Positions 48,613 through 56,571 of a DNA stretch of 56,571 nucleotides are shown here, in pieces. The notes beneath the pieces were generated by a model. The model searched no databases. It was given only the letters and a program-made list of their open reading frames with translations, and had not been told where the DNA came from. The stretch comes from JAVBNO01 sp031551485 (lineage in GTDB: Bacteria > Bacillota > Clostridia > Oscillospirales > Ruminococcaceae): assembly GCA_031551485.1 (NCBI GenBank), contig JAVBNO010000048.1, positions 1-56,571 of the forward strand, in the 5' to 3' direction. Made by a program: the position numbers and the translations under genes. The first letter of the stretch is position 1. Each line of letters begins with the position of its first letter.

Positions 48613-49614
48613 CTACCGCTCGGTGACCACCTTCATATGCTCGCCGTCACAAACAAACACAATGGTACCGTTTAAATCTGTGCGGTAAATTGGCACATTC
48701 AGCATGCGAAAAAGCGCCACTGTCTCCCGGTGCGGATGTCCGTAGTCATTACCTGCCCCGCAGGACACTGTCACTGCCCGGGGCCGCACCATAGCCACAA
48801 ATGCCGGCGTACACGACGTACTGCTGCCGTGGTGCCCCGCTTTCAGCACATCCGCCTTCAAATCGGCGCCGCTCAGCATCAAATCCGCTTCCGCTTCCGC
48901 CTCCATGTCACCGGTCAATAAAAAGGAATTATCGCCGTATGTCAAACGGCAGACCAGCGAGTTATTATTCAGGCTGTCATACATTTTCACCGGTCCGATG
49001 ACGGTCAGCTCCGCCCCGCCCCCCAAATCAAAGCCCTCTCCCGGTTTGGGGATGGCCACACCCAGCCCTTTTTCTTTCACCATCCGCAAAAAGTAACTAT
49101 AGGCGCTGATGGTGGGGGTCTGATCTTCGGGGAATCGGGTCATCCACACGGCCCCAACGTCCATATTTTTGACAATATACCCAAAACTGCCCATATGATC
49201 GGAGTGAGGATGGGTGTTCACCAGCAAATCAATGCGTTTGACGCCCTGCTCTTTTAAGTAAGCCAGCAGCGCCTTTCGCCCCGCTTCTTCGCCTCCGTCA
49301 ATCAGTACGGTGGCCTCCGGCCCCTGGATAAGGATGCTGTCGCCCTGTCCCACATCAATCATATGTACCCGCAGCTTGGCGTCTTCGGCCACTTCGCCCG
49401 CAAACACGCCGCTGCTGCTGTCGCCGTCCTCACTGACCGCATCCAATGTGCTTTCGCCGCCTTCGTGTAACCACGCCAGAACGGCGTCCACCGGTTCGGC
49501 GCCCGTGACAATAGGTTGCTCCCGTGCCAGTAAAAAGACGGCCAGCAGGGCCGCAAACGCCACGACAGTGATCATGAATAAAGTGCTCTGCTTTTTTTTG
49601 CCCCGAAATGCCAT
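48613..49614 (-). CDS. Secreted MBL-fold hydrolase (ComEC/Rec2 C-domain-like)
   Basis: 333 residues. One N-terminal anchor (about 12-30), an acidic linker, and then a metallo-beta-lactamase domain: VHMIDVGQGDSILIQG, metal motif NTHPHSDHMG, FLLTGDMEAEAE (Asp), and KAGHHGSSTS. This is the domain found at the C-terminus of the DNA-uptake protein ComEC, here stand-alone and extracytoplasmic, so it may be a nuclease or phosphodiesterase at the cell surface. Paired with DUF3006. GAGAGGTAGAG precedes the start. Confidence 0.9.
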   Translation of the reverse strand: MAFRGKKKQSTLFMITVVAFAALLAVFLLAREQPIVTGAEPVDAVLAWLHEGGESTLDAVSEDGDSSSGVFAGEVAEDAKLRVHMIDVGQGDSILIQGPEATVLIDGGEEAGRKALLAYLKEQGVKRIDLLVNTHPHSDHMGSFGYIVKNMDVGAVWMTRFPEDQTPTISAYSYFLRMVKEKGLGVAIPKPGEGFDLGGGAELTVIGPVKMYDSLNNNSLVCRLTYGDNSFLLTGDMEAEAEADLMLSGADLKADVLKAGHHGSSTSCTPAFVAMVRPRAVTVSCGAGNDYGHPHRETVALFRMLNVPIYRTDLNGTIVFVCDGEHMKVVTER

Positions 49615-49644
49615 AGAATCGCTCTACCTCTCAAAGGAACCGCT

Positions 49645-51507
49645 TTAGCGGTTTTTATTTTTGCCTTTTAATTCAGTTCTGTCTTTGTAATATGGTTGTC
49701 CGGATGATGGCACAAGACAATCTTTGCCTCGCCCAATCAAATCCTGTCGCCCCGCTTTGTAAAGGGCATCGGTGATGATCGCCCGATTTTCCGGCTTGTA
49801 ATATTGTAGCAGCGCCCGCTGCAGCCGTTTTTCCTCTTCGCTTCGGGGCACATACACCGGCTCCATGGTGTACGGGTCCAGCCCCGTGTAAAACATAGCC
49901 GTGGAAACAGTGCCCGGCGTCGGGTAAAAATCCTGCACCTGCTCCGGCCGAATGCGATGTTGTTTCAGCCACACCGCCAATGCCACCCCATCCTGCAACC
50001 GACACCCCGGATGGGAAGAGATGAGGTAGGGGACAAGATATTGCTCCTGGCCCAGCTTTTGGGTAATGGCGTAAAAATCTCCGGCAAACCGCTCATACTC
50101 GGCAATTTTCGGCTTTCCCATCTTGGCCAGCACGCCTGGCACACAGTGCTCCGGCGCCACTTTCAGCTGCCCGCTTACATGATGCGCAACCAAATCCCGC
50201 AAAAAGCTTTTATTCTTGTCGGCGTTAATGTAATCAAAACGCAGTCCCGACCGCACAAACACCCGCTTCACACCCTTGATGTTCCGCAACCGCTCCAGCA
50301 GCAGCAAATAATCCCGGTGGTCTACTTGTAAATGGGGACAGGGCTCGGGCGCAAGGCATTTGCGGTGCTTGCACGCCCCTTGAGTCAGCTGCTTTTGGCA
50401 GGCCGGTTCCCTGAAATTGGCCGTCGGGCCCCCCACATCATGAATATATCCCTTAAAGCGGGGGCTGGCCACCAGCGCCTTTGCCTCCGCGATAACCGAT
50501 TCCTGACTCCGGCTGGTCACAACCCGCCCCTGGTGCAATGCAATAGAGCAAAAGTGGCAGCTGCCAAAACACCCCCGGTTGTGGATGATGGAAAACTCCA
50601 CCTCCTCAATCGCCTTCACACCCCCCAGCTTTTCGTAGCTGGGATGATAAGCCCGCATAAAAGGCAGGGCGAATACAGCGTCCAACTCTTCCCGGCCAAG
50701 GGGAAATTCCGGCGGCGTTTGCACCAGCAGCCGGTCGCCGTGTTTTTGCACAATGGCCCGGCCATATACCGGATCCTGCTCCTCCATTGTCTGCCGTGTT
50801 GCCCGGGCATAAGCGCTTTTGTCCGACGCCACTTTTTCATAAGAGGGGATAGACAAATGCACCCCCGGCAACATCTCACCGGCTTTGCATAGATAACAAA
50901 TGCCCCGCAGATCGGCCATATCCGCCGGCCGCTCACCGGCCGCCAACCGTCCGGCAATCGCCTTCACTTGATGTTCGCCCATGCCAAACACAAGCAAATC
51001 GGCCCCGCTGTCCGCCAAAATGGAAGGCATGACCCGGTCGTCCCAATAGTCATAATGGGCAAACCGCCGCAAAGACGCTTCCACCCCACCAATGATGATA
51101 GGCACATCGGGCCACAGCGCCCGCAATTTGCGGCAGTATACGATGACAGCCCGGTCGGGCCGCATGCCCGCCTTGTTGCCGGCGGTATAACTGTCATCGC
51201 TCCGTTTGCGCTTGGCGGCGGTGTAGTGGGCTACCATCGAATCAATATTGCCGCCGGTGACAAAAAAAGCCTTCGGCTTGCCAAAGTGCAAAAAATCTCT
51301 GTCGCTTTTCCAGTCCGGTTGGGCCAAAATCCCCACCCGGTGCCCCTGTGCCTCCAGCACCCGGGCCACAATGGCAATGCCAAAGCTGGGATGATCGACG
51401 TAAGCGTCCCCTGTCGCACAGACAAAGTCCACTCCCTCGTCCCACCCCCGGGCTTTCATATCCTCTTGGTTGATCGGCAAAAAGCCATTGTTTTCATATT
51501 GTGCCAT
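49645..51507 (-). CDS. YgiQ-family radical SAM protein
   Basis: 620 residues. The radical SAM cysteines are in HNRGCFGSCHFCSIALHQGRVV (CxxxCxxC near residue 310). The N-terminal part resembles a cobalamin-binding-like domain (PDWKSDRDFLHFGKPKAFFVTGGNIDSMV), as in YgiQ/UPF0313. Other family marks are GGVEASLRRFAHYDYWDD and APEHCVPGVL. It likely modifies an unknown substrate. The length and order of motifs are normal. Single gene upstream of the MBL-fold gene with a 30-base gap. Confidence 0.92.
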   Translation of the reverse strand: MAQYENNGFLPINQEDMKARGWDEGVDFVCATGDAYVDHPSFGIAIVARVLEAQGHRVGILAQPDWKSDRDFLHFGKPKAFFVTGGNIDSMVAHYTAAKRKRSDDSYTAGNKAGMRPDRAVIVYCRKLRALWPDVPIIIGGVEASLRRFAHYDYWDDRVMPSILADSGADLLVFGMGEHQVKAIAGRLAAGERPADMADLRGICYLCKAGEMLPGVHLSIPSYEKVASDKSAYARATRQTMEEQDPVYGRAIVQKHGDRLLVQTPPEFPLGREELDAVFALPFMRAYHPSYEKLGGVKAIEEVEFSIIHNRGCFGSCHFCSIALHQGRVVTSRSQESVIAEAKALVASPRFKGYIHDVGGPTANFREPACQKQLTQGACKHRKCLAPEPCPHLQVDHRDYLLLLERLRNIKGVKRVFVRSGLRFDYINADKNKSFLRDLVAHHVSGQLKVAPEHCVPGVLAKMGKPKIAEYERFAGDFYAITQKLGQEQYLVPYLISSHPGCRLQDGVALAVWLKQHRIRPEQVQDFYPTPGTVSTAMFYTGLDPYTMEPVYVPRSEEEKRLQRALLQYYKPENRAIITDALYKAGRQDLIGRGKDCLVPSSGQPYYKDRTELKGKNKNR

Positions 51508-51625
51508 GCTACACCCAAACTCTCATCATCATATCGCGTTGCAAAAAGCTCATATATCCATGAAAAAGGGGAACGCCCATCTTCCCAAAAGATGCCCTAC
51601 GTCCCCCAAGCATAGCCCTTCTGTC

Positions 51626-51937
51626 TTAAAACTCCGGCCCGGTGTGGTCGTGACCATGGTCACGTTCCGGCGCCGTCTCAACGGTGGAAACCGGATTTTT
51701 CATCGCCGCCACCTTCTGGTTGAACTCTTCCTTGGTCAGGCTTACGGCGCCGCTGCAAATGGGGCACTGCTCAAAATACCGGGATGAGTAGGGGATAATA
51801 GGAATGAAAAAGATAGTAAACCAATTGGTTACCTTGATCAGTTGCCAACTGACCACATTGTTGCACCGCCCGCACCGTGCTTGTTCGTAGCTGCCAAAAA
51901 CTTTGCGTGTCTGCCGGGATCCCCAAATGATAAACAT
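51626..51937 (-). CDS. Zinc-ribbon domain protein
   Basis: 103 residues with GAGGAGGG before the ATG. Two CxxC pairs, CGRCN (about 22-26) and CPICSG (about 58-63), can bind a zinc. A hydrophobic stretch between them (WFTIFFIPIIPY) suggests membrane contact, as in zinc-ribbon_15-like proteins. The C-terminal tail is His/Asp/Glu-rich (ERDHGHDHTG). Function unknown. Confidence 0.78.
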   Translation of the reverse strand: MFIIWGSRQTRKVFGSYEQARCGRCNNVVSWQLIKVTNWFTIFFIPIIPYSSRYFEQCPICSGAVSLTKEEFNQKVAAMKNPVSTVETAPERDHGHDHTGPEF

Positions 51938-52020
51938 AACTGCCCTCCTCGTCTTTCATAGAAAAGTTGTCTCATATGATGAAAGTGGCATCGCTTAAAA
52001 TGCCATTCACACCTCGCCAA

Positions 52021-54597
52021 TCAGTCTTCCCGGTTCAGCTTCATTTCGTACCAGCGCTCTTTCGAAATCAGCACTTGCCGTGGCTTGCTGCCCTCAAAAG
52101 GCCCTACAATGCCTCGTTGTTCCATATCGTCGATGATGCGCGCGGCCCGGGCGTACCCCAACTTCAGCCGCCGCTGCAAAAGGGAAGTGGAGGCCAGCCC
52201 CGCTTCCACCACCGCCTCGATGGCGGCATCCAACATCTCGTCCTCGCCGCCGTCGCTGCTGCCCATGTCGCTGCTGCGCCCGCCGCCGTTTTTGCCCCGG
52301 CCGATGTTGGCGCTCATCTGGTCAATTTCCTGAATCATCTGGTCGTCATAGTGCTGGGCTGCGCCCTCTTTCACAAAGGCGACCACCCGTTCCACTTCCT
52401 TATCGGCCACAAAACACCCCTGCACACGCACAGGCTTGGCGTTTCCCACCGGATAAAACAGCATATCACCGCGGCCCAACAGTTTTTCCGCGCCGCCCAT
52501 ATCTAAAATGGTGCGCGAATCCACCTGGGATGACACGGCAAAAGCCACCCGGGAGGGGATATTGGCCTTGATGATGCCGGTAATGACATCCACCGACGGC
52601 CGCTGGGTGGCAATGACAAGATGCATGCCAGCCGCCCGGGCCATCTGTGCCAAGCGGCATATGTAATCCTCCACGTCGTTGGGCGCCACCATCATCAAAT
52701 CCGCCAGTTCGTCGATGATGATGACGATCTGGGGCAGGGGAGTAAGCTCCTCCCGTTCCTCGCAAAGCACATTATAGGCGGCCAAATCCCGCACGCCGGT
52801 GTCGGCAAAGGTTTTGTAACGCCGCGTCATCTCGCCCACGGCCCAGCACAGCGCCCCGGCAGCCTTTTTGGGGTCGGTCACAACCGGCATCATCAAATGG
52901 GGAATGCCGTTATACCCGCCCAGCTCCACCACTTTCGGGTCCACCATCAAAAGTTTTACCTTGTCGGGGGATGATTTATACAAAAGGCTGATGATAATCG
53001 AATTAATGCACACCGATTTACCCGAGCCCGTAGCGCCTGCAATCAGCATGTGGGGCATACGGCCCAAATCCGCCACCGTCAGGCTGCCGGCAATATCTTT
53101 GCCCAATGCCACCGTCAGCGCGCCGGGCGCCTTCTCAAATTTCTCCGAGTGTATGACTTCTCGAATGGTCACAATATTCACGTGTTTGTTGGGCACCTCA
53201 ATGCCTACCGCGGCTTTGTTGGGAATCGGCGCTTCAATGCGCACACCTGCCGCCGCCAAATTCAAAGCGATATCGTCGGCCAACCCGGTAATCTTGCTGA
53301 TTTTCACACCTGCCGATGGCTGTAGCTCATACCGCGTCACCGCCGGCCCCCGGGAGATATCCACAATTCGGGTTTGCACCCCAAAGCTTTTCAGGGTGTC
53401 CACAAGCCGCGCCGCATTGTACTTAAGCTCTTCCTCCACATTCTCCGGCGAAAAAATCATGCCTTCATCCAGCAGGTTAATCGGCGGAAATGTGTAAACC
53501 GGTTCTGGCAAAGGCGTTGCCTCGGCGGCAACCGGGGCTGTTGCTGCTTCCGCCGGGGCTGCCGTCTCCGCTGCCCCCTTGGCCCCAAAGTTAAACTTGC
53601 CGCTTCGCGTCACCGTGGAGGGGTTCCCCTCGGGAATGGTGGTGACACCGGATACAGCGCGGGTCACAATTTCATCAATCGGGTTGGGCCCGGGGGGCTG
53701 GGCATGTCCCGCCAAATCGTCCGGGGTGATAACGGTGGTCTTTTTGCCTTTTGCGGCGGCCACACTGTTGGCCTCCTGCCCGGCGGCATATCCCGCCGCC
53801 GCATTCAGCATCTGCTCCCGGGCGTCCACCGTCGGGGCCGCAGCGGCCGGAACGATCGCTTTGCCGCCCGAACGTTTTCCGCCGTTCGTGTCGTCGTCCA
53901 GCGCCACGTCAATGTCAAAGCGGGGTGTGCGCTCCGGGGTTTCCGCCGCCTGGTTTTGCCGGGCCGCCCGCGCCCGGTCATGTCCGTCGGTATATGCTTC
54001 CTCCAGCTTGCGCATAGGCCGGGCCGCCGTCTGGAACAACCCCAGCAGCGTAGTACCCGAAAGCGCCATTGCCAGCACAAACATCACCAACAACATGGTG
54101 ATCAGCGCGCCCCAAAAACCAAACCAGCTGTACAGTGGCACACCGATCAATCCGGCGGCCAACCCGCCGCCCGCTAACGCTTTGCCGTTCTCATACAAAT
54201 AGGTGCAAATCTCCATAAAGGTGGCCTCTTTCGGCCCCCCGCCCGAAAACAATTGCACAAACCCGCACAACAGCACAATGAACAAGACCGCGAAAAACCC
54301 CCGGGCTTTCAGCGAAACCCCCGGCCGGTCCATCGTGGCCATAATGGCAATATAAATTAAAATCGGCCCGACCAAATAGCTGCACCAGCTAAAAATCCCC
54401 AAAGTGAACTCATGCAGCCACAGCCACACATTGTCGCCTTCCACAAAGCTTAAAGCGATAAACAACAGTCCCAAAGCAAATGTGACGACAGCAAAAAGCT
54501 GCCGCTGGGCGGCGGTATTGGCCGCGCCCTTTTTGGCGGTGGTGCTGCGTGATCTGCTGCCGCCCTTGGTTGCCGGGCGGCCTTTCGTTGTTGGCAT
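52021..54597 (-). CDS. ftsK: DNA translocase FtsK/SpoIIIE
   Basis: 858 residues from ATG 54597 with AAGGAG upstream; further upstream frames are untranslated. The basic N-terminus is followed by four transmembrane helices, a Pro/Ala/Glu-rich linker, and the RecA-like motor: Walker A AGATGSGKSVC, Walker B VIIIDELADLMM, and RQTQR-like ATQRPSVDVITG. The C-terminal gamma winged helix (LLQRRLKLGYARAARIIDDMEQRGIVGP) reads polar DNA sequences. It pumps chromosome ends through the division or sporulation septum. Near ylzJ and tepA, as in Bacillus. Confidence 0.95.
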   Translation of the reverse strand: MPTTKGRPATKGGSRSRSTTAKKGAANTAAQRQLFAVVTFALGLLFIALSFVEGDNVWLWLHEFTLGIFSWCSYLVGPILIYIAIMATMDRPGVSLKARGFFAVLFIVLLCGFVQLFSGGGPKEATFMEICTYLYENGKALAGGGLAAGLIGVPLYSWFGFWGALITMLLVMFVLAMALSGTTLLGLFQTAARPMRKLEEAYTDGHDRARAARQNQAAETPERTPRFDIDVALDDDTNGGKRSGGKAIVPAAAAPTVDAREQMLNAAAGYAAGQEANSVAAAKGKKTTVITPDDLAGHAQPPGPNPIDEIVTRAVSGVTTIPEGNPSTVTRSGKFNFGAKGAAETAAPAEAATAPVAAEATPLPEPVYTFPPINLLDEGMIFSPENVEEELKYNAARLVDTLKSFGVQTRIVDISRGPAVTRYELQPSAGVKISKITGLADDIALNLAAAGVRIEAPIPNKAAVGIEVPNKHVNIVTIREVIHSEKFEKAPGALTVALGKDIAGSLTVADLGRMPHMLIAGATGSGKSVCINSIIISLLYKSSPDKVKLLMVDPKVVELGGYNGIPHLMMPVVTDPKKAAGALCWAVGEMTRRYKTFADTGVRDLAAYNVLCEEREELTPLPQIVIIIDELADLMMVAPNDVEDYICRLAQMARAAGMHLVIATQRPSVDVITGIIKANIPSRVAFAVSSQVDSRTILDMGGAEKLLGRGDMLFYPVGNAKPVRVQGCFVADKEVERVVAFVKEGAAQHYDDQMIQEIDQMSANIGRGKNGGGRSSDMGSSDGGEDEMLDAAIEAVVEAGLASTSLLQRRLKLGYARAARIIDDMEQRGIVGPFEGSKPRQVLISKERWYEMKLNRED

Positions 54598-54685
54598 GTT
54601 TAATAACTCCTTGCAGTAAAAATTCCTCTTGCCGGCCCACTGCATGGCCGGCCTCCCTCTCGCTGTTGCAACTAAAGATACTGTC

Positions 54686-55573
54686 TTAATGGAACAGTCC
54701 CATTGCCCAGTGTTGTACCGGATTCCCGAAGAAAAGCTCAATGACGCCAATGACCAACACCACAATACCCAATGCCATGGTGTACCAGGCAAAATATTTA
54801 AACCGGTCGGTTTTGACAAAGTAATTCACCATCTTAATGGCCAAAAAGCCTACCACAACCGCAATCACAACGCCAATGATGGTGGGCACCCAGTCCACGG
54901 TCGCCCCGCCTTCCAAAAGATCCATGGCTTCCAGTAAATTGGCCCCCAGCACCGCGGGAATGCCCATGATAAAAGAAAACGCCACAGCGTAGCCCCGATC
55001 AAGCCCCATCAAAAGCCCCGCCGAAATAGTCGAGCCCGAGCGGGACAATCCCGGCCAGGGTGCAATCCCCTGGGCGATGCCCATGGCAAGGGCGTCTTTG
55101 GCCGTCATACTGGCCGCTTTTTTGTGCCCTTTCACCGCTTTGTCCGCCAAAGTCAGCAATGTGGCAGTGGCCAAAAAGCCAAGCCCTTCCAAAATGATGT
55201 CGTTGTCCACGGCAATCCGCTCAAAAAACGGCTTTACCAAAACAGAAATACCCAGCGGCACCAACGACAAAAGCAGCATCAGAATCATCCGCCGCTGGGG
55301 GTTTACCTCACCTTTGCCGAATCGCAGCCGTCCGGTAAACAAATCCCCGACCATGCGGCAAAATTCCACAAGCAATTCCCGGATGGTCTTCCAAAACGCG
55401 ATAAACACCGCCAGCAGAGTACCAAAGTGGAGCAGCACGGTAAACGCCAGGGAACTTTCCGAATTAATGCCGGTAAAATATTGATACAACGCCAAATGTC
55501 CCGAACTGGAAACCGGCAAAAATTCCGTAAGCCCTTGAATGACTCCTTGAATGACGGCGCTGATAATCGACAA
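54686..55573 (-). CDS. uppP: Undecaprenyl-diphosphatase UppP (BacA)
   Basis: 295 residues from TTG 55573, with GGAGGGG 5 bases upstream; the longer frame to 55675 lacks a site. It recycles the lipid carrier for cell wall synthesis and gives bacitracin resistance. The catalytic motifs are GLTEFLPVSSSGHL (near residue 15) and PGLSRSGSTI (near 165), both intact, within about eight transmembrane helices. The next minus-strand gene is ftsK, after an 88-base gap. Confidence 0.94.
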   Translation of the reverse strand: MSIISAVIQGVIQGLTEFLPVSSSGHLALYQYFTGINSESSLAFTVLLHFGTLLAVFIAFWKTIRELLVEFCRMVGDLFTGRLRFGKGEVNPQRRMILMLLLSLVPLGISVLVKPFFERIAVDNDIILEGLGFLATATLLTLADKAVKGHKKAASMTAKDALAMGIAQGIAPWPGLSRSGSTISAGLLMGLDRGYAVAFSFIMGIPAVLGANLLEAMDLLEGGATVDWVPTIIGVVIAVVVGFLAIKMVNYFVKTDRFKYFAWYTMALGIVVLVIGVIELFFGNPVQHWAMGLFH

Positions 55574-55699
55574 ATGAACCCCTCCAAAAGATGCCTTTCC
55601 TGCTGTCAAAGGGCAAGCAACGGCGGCACATATTCTCTCAGCGTCCATTATAGCGCAAATCTCAATATTTTTCAATGAAAGCGGGCAGAAAAGAACAAA

Positions 55700-55731
55700 G
55701 AGACAGGTCGAAATCCATTTCGTCCCGTCTC
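55700..55731 (-). terminator. Terminator of the tepA-ylzJ unit
   Basis: An imperfect stem GAGAC.GG.CGAAAT / ATTTCG.CC.GTCTC, followed on the minus strand by TTTGTTCTTTTC. Confidence 0.7.
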
Positions 55732-55759
55732 TTCATCCGCACAAGTTTTCTCTTTTGGT

Positions 55760-56005
55760 CTACCCCGGCGTCCCGTTGAAAAAATGCGTCTTGGGCGCCA
55801 GCGCCGCCGGATCCAGCACCGCCCCTGGCTGCAACTGGGGATCCAGGTATACCGCCGGGTCGGTGGAGATCACCCGCGACACCTCCAACCCCTTGTCGGT
55901 TCGATATCCCTGCACATACCCGCCCCCAAAAGCCATGCATTCCATATGCCCCATGGGCGGGGGCGGCATCAAATATTCCAGTGGTGTAACAGAGTGAATC
56001 AGCAT
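55760..56005 (-). CDS. ylzJ: YlzJ-like protein
   Basis: 81 residues from ATG 56005, with GGAGG upstream. The start MLIHSVTPLEYLM and the G-G-x-x-x-G-x-R pattern in FGGGYVQGYRTDKGLEVSRVISTDPAVYLDPQLQPG are those of YlzJ, encoded next to tepA and spoIIIE in Bacillus. It begins 1 base after the tepA stop. Function unknown, linked to sporulation genes by context. Confidence 0.87.
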   Translation of the reverse strand: MLIHSVTPLEYLMPPPPMGHMECMAFGGGYVQGYRTDKGLEVSRVISTDPAVYLDPQLQPGAVLDPAALAPKTHFFNGTPG

Positions 56006-56006
56006 T

Positions 56007-56571
56007 TTATTTTTCCTCCTTGTGTTCGCAGCCATTGGCCTGTTCTTTCTCGGCGCCCGTTTCGTTTTTTTGAAAATCTTCGGGATGTTCCTTGCGGTAA
56101 ACGTCAATCATCTCGTAAAGTTTGGCCACCGCTTCCGACAATCCTCCCAGGCTGTCAATAAGCCCTTCCTTTACCGCTTCCTCGCCGTCCAGCACGGTGC
56201 CCACATCCATCACCAGCTCCCCGGTGTTCATCATAAGCCGGCGGAAACGGTCGGGTTCAATTTTTGAATTATCGCACACAAAGCTCACAATACGCTCCTG
56301 CATCTTGTCAAAATAGGACAAGGTTTGGGGCACGCCCAATACCAGCCCGTTCATCCGCACAGGATGCACTGTCATGGTGGCAGTGGGAACAATAAACGAG
56401 TGCTGGGCGCTGCATGCCAGCGGCACTCCAATGGAATGCCCTCCGCCCAGCACCAGCGAAACGGTAGGGGTGCGCATACCGGAGACAAGTTCAGCTATCG
56501 CCAAACCCGCTTCTACGTCGCCGCCGACGGTGTTTAAAATTATCAGCAGCCCCTGAATGTCGGGATCCTGC
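56007..56571 (-). CDS. tepA: TepA-like ClpP-fold protease (5' end outside window)
   Basis: At least 188 residues; the N-terminus lies beyond base 56571. The ClpP/crotonase-type fold is seen in LLIILNTVGGDVEAGLAIAELV, with the Ser in LGGGHSIGVPLACSA and the His in MTVHPVRMNGLVLG, and the usual C-terminal GTVLDGEEAVKEGLIDSLGGLSEAV. TepA-type proteins help protein export or degrade spore proteins in Bacillus. It is followed closely by ylzJ, matching the conserved order. Confidence 0.9.
   Translation of the reverse strand, partial: QDPDIQGLLIILNTVGGDVEAGLAIAELVSGMRTPTVSLVLGGGHSIGVPLACSAQHSFIVPTATMTVHPVRMNGLVLGVPQTLSYFDKMQERIVSFVCDNSKIEPDRFRRLMMNTGELVMDVGTVLDGEEAVKEGLIDSLGGLSEAVAKLYEMIDVYRKEHPEDFQKNETGAEKEQANGCEHKEEK

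Noticed and set aside
54598..54819. N-terminal extension of FtsK
   Set aside because: The extension is not hydrophobic in the family pattern and AAGGAG lies just ahead of ATG 54597.

Overview
The window reads as chromosome of an anaerobic, low-GC-phylum (Firmicutes/Clostridia) bacterium with rather GC-rich third codon positions, most like the Oscillospirales. This is an inference from gene content: HolA and RNase M5, a SpoIIIE/FtsK-TepA-YlzJ block, UppP, YgiQ, AGCS and PTS transporters, sigma-A-type promoters (TTGACA/TATAAT) and frequent TTG/GTG starts. No rRNA, CRISPR array, transposase or integrase was seen; there is one tRNA (Leu, anticodon TAA).

Layout. 1-5.25 kb: housekeeping genes (holA, rnmV) followed by an MBOAT-like membrane protein and a DHHW-like partner, both lacking the residues expected for catalysis. 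5.3-5.9 kb and 16.4-16.9 kb: arrays of a roughly 200-bp structured repeat, both between convergent genes. 6-22 kb: a carbohydrate region. On the plus strand are an FGGY kinase, a complete sugar ABC transporter (lipoprotein, double ATPase, two permeases) and DhaK/DhaL kinase subunits. On the convergent minus strand are a second FGGY kinase, a UlaE-like epimerase, an M42 peptidase and an iron alcohol dehydrogenase. Together they suggest import and phosphorylation of a small ketose or polyol. 22-24 kb: YbaK, a small membrane protein and a membrane-anchored GH25 lysozyme in one operon.

24-27.5 kb: an FCD-type GntR regulator divergent from an AGCS amino acid symporter and diaminopropionate ammonia-lyase, with a 26-bp perfect palindrome at the symporter promoter. 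27.6-33.6 kb: a UTRA-type GntR regulator, a fructose-family PTS (A, B, C), a mannose-6-phosphate isomerase fused to a kinase-like domain, and a zinc methyltransferase-like protein; two near-identical 18-bp operators tie regulator and operon together. 33.8-35.9 kb: a MerR regulator and a diaminopentanoate dehydrogenase-like oxidoreductase behind a 19-bp-spacer promoter typical of MerR control.

35.9-42.4 kb: accessory, more AT-rich DNA: a class 3 lipase, a ferredoxin / 4Fe-4S membrane protein / ArsR / rhodanese operon resembling persulfide-sensing systems, then small membrane proteins, two CPBP proteases and a leucine-rich protein separated by duplicated promoter-terminator cassettes, ending at tRNA-Leu. 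42.8-44.7 kb: a galactitol-family PTS EIIB/EIIC pair with no EIIA. 45.6-48.2 kb: two paralogous secreted surface proteins with an NPNTG motif; the first stops just after the motif, and its 3' untranslated region is complementary to the ribosome-binding region of the second. 48.3-56.6 kb: core minus-strand genes (DUF3006, MBL-fold hydrolase, YgiQ, zinc ribbon, SpoIIIE, UppP, YlzJ, TepA).
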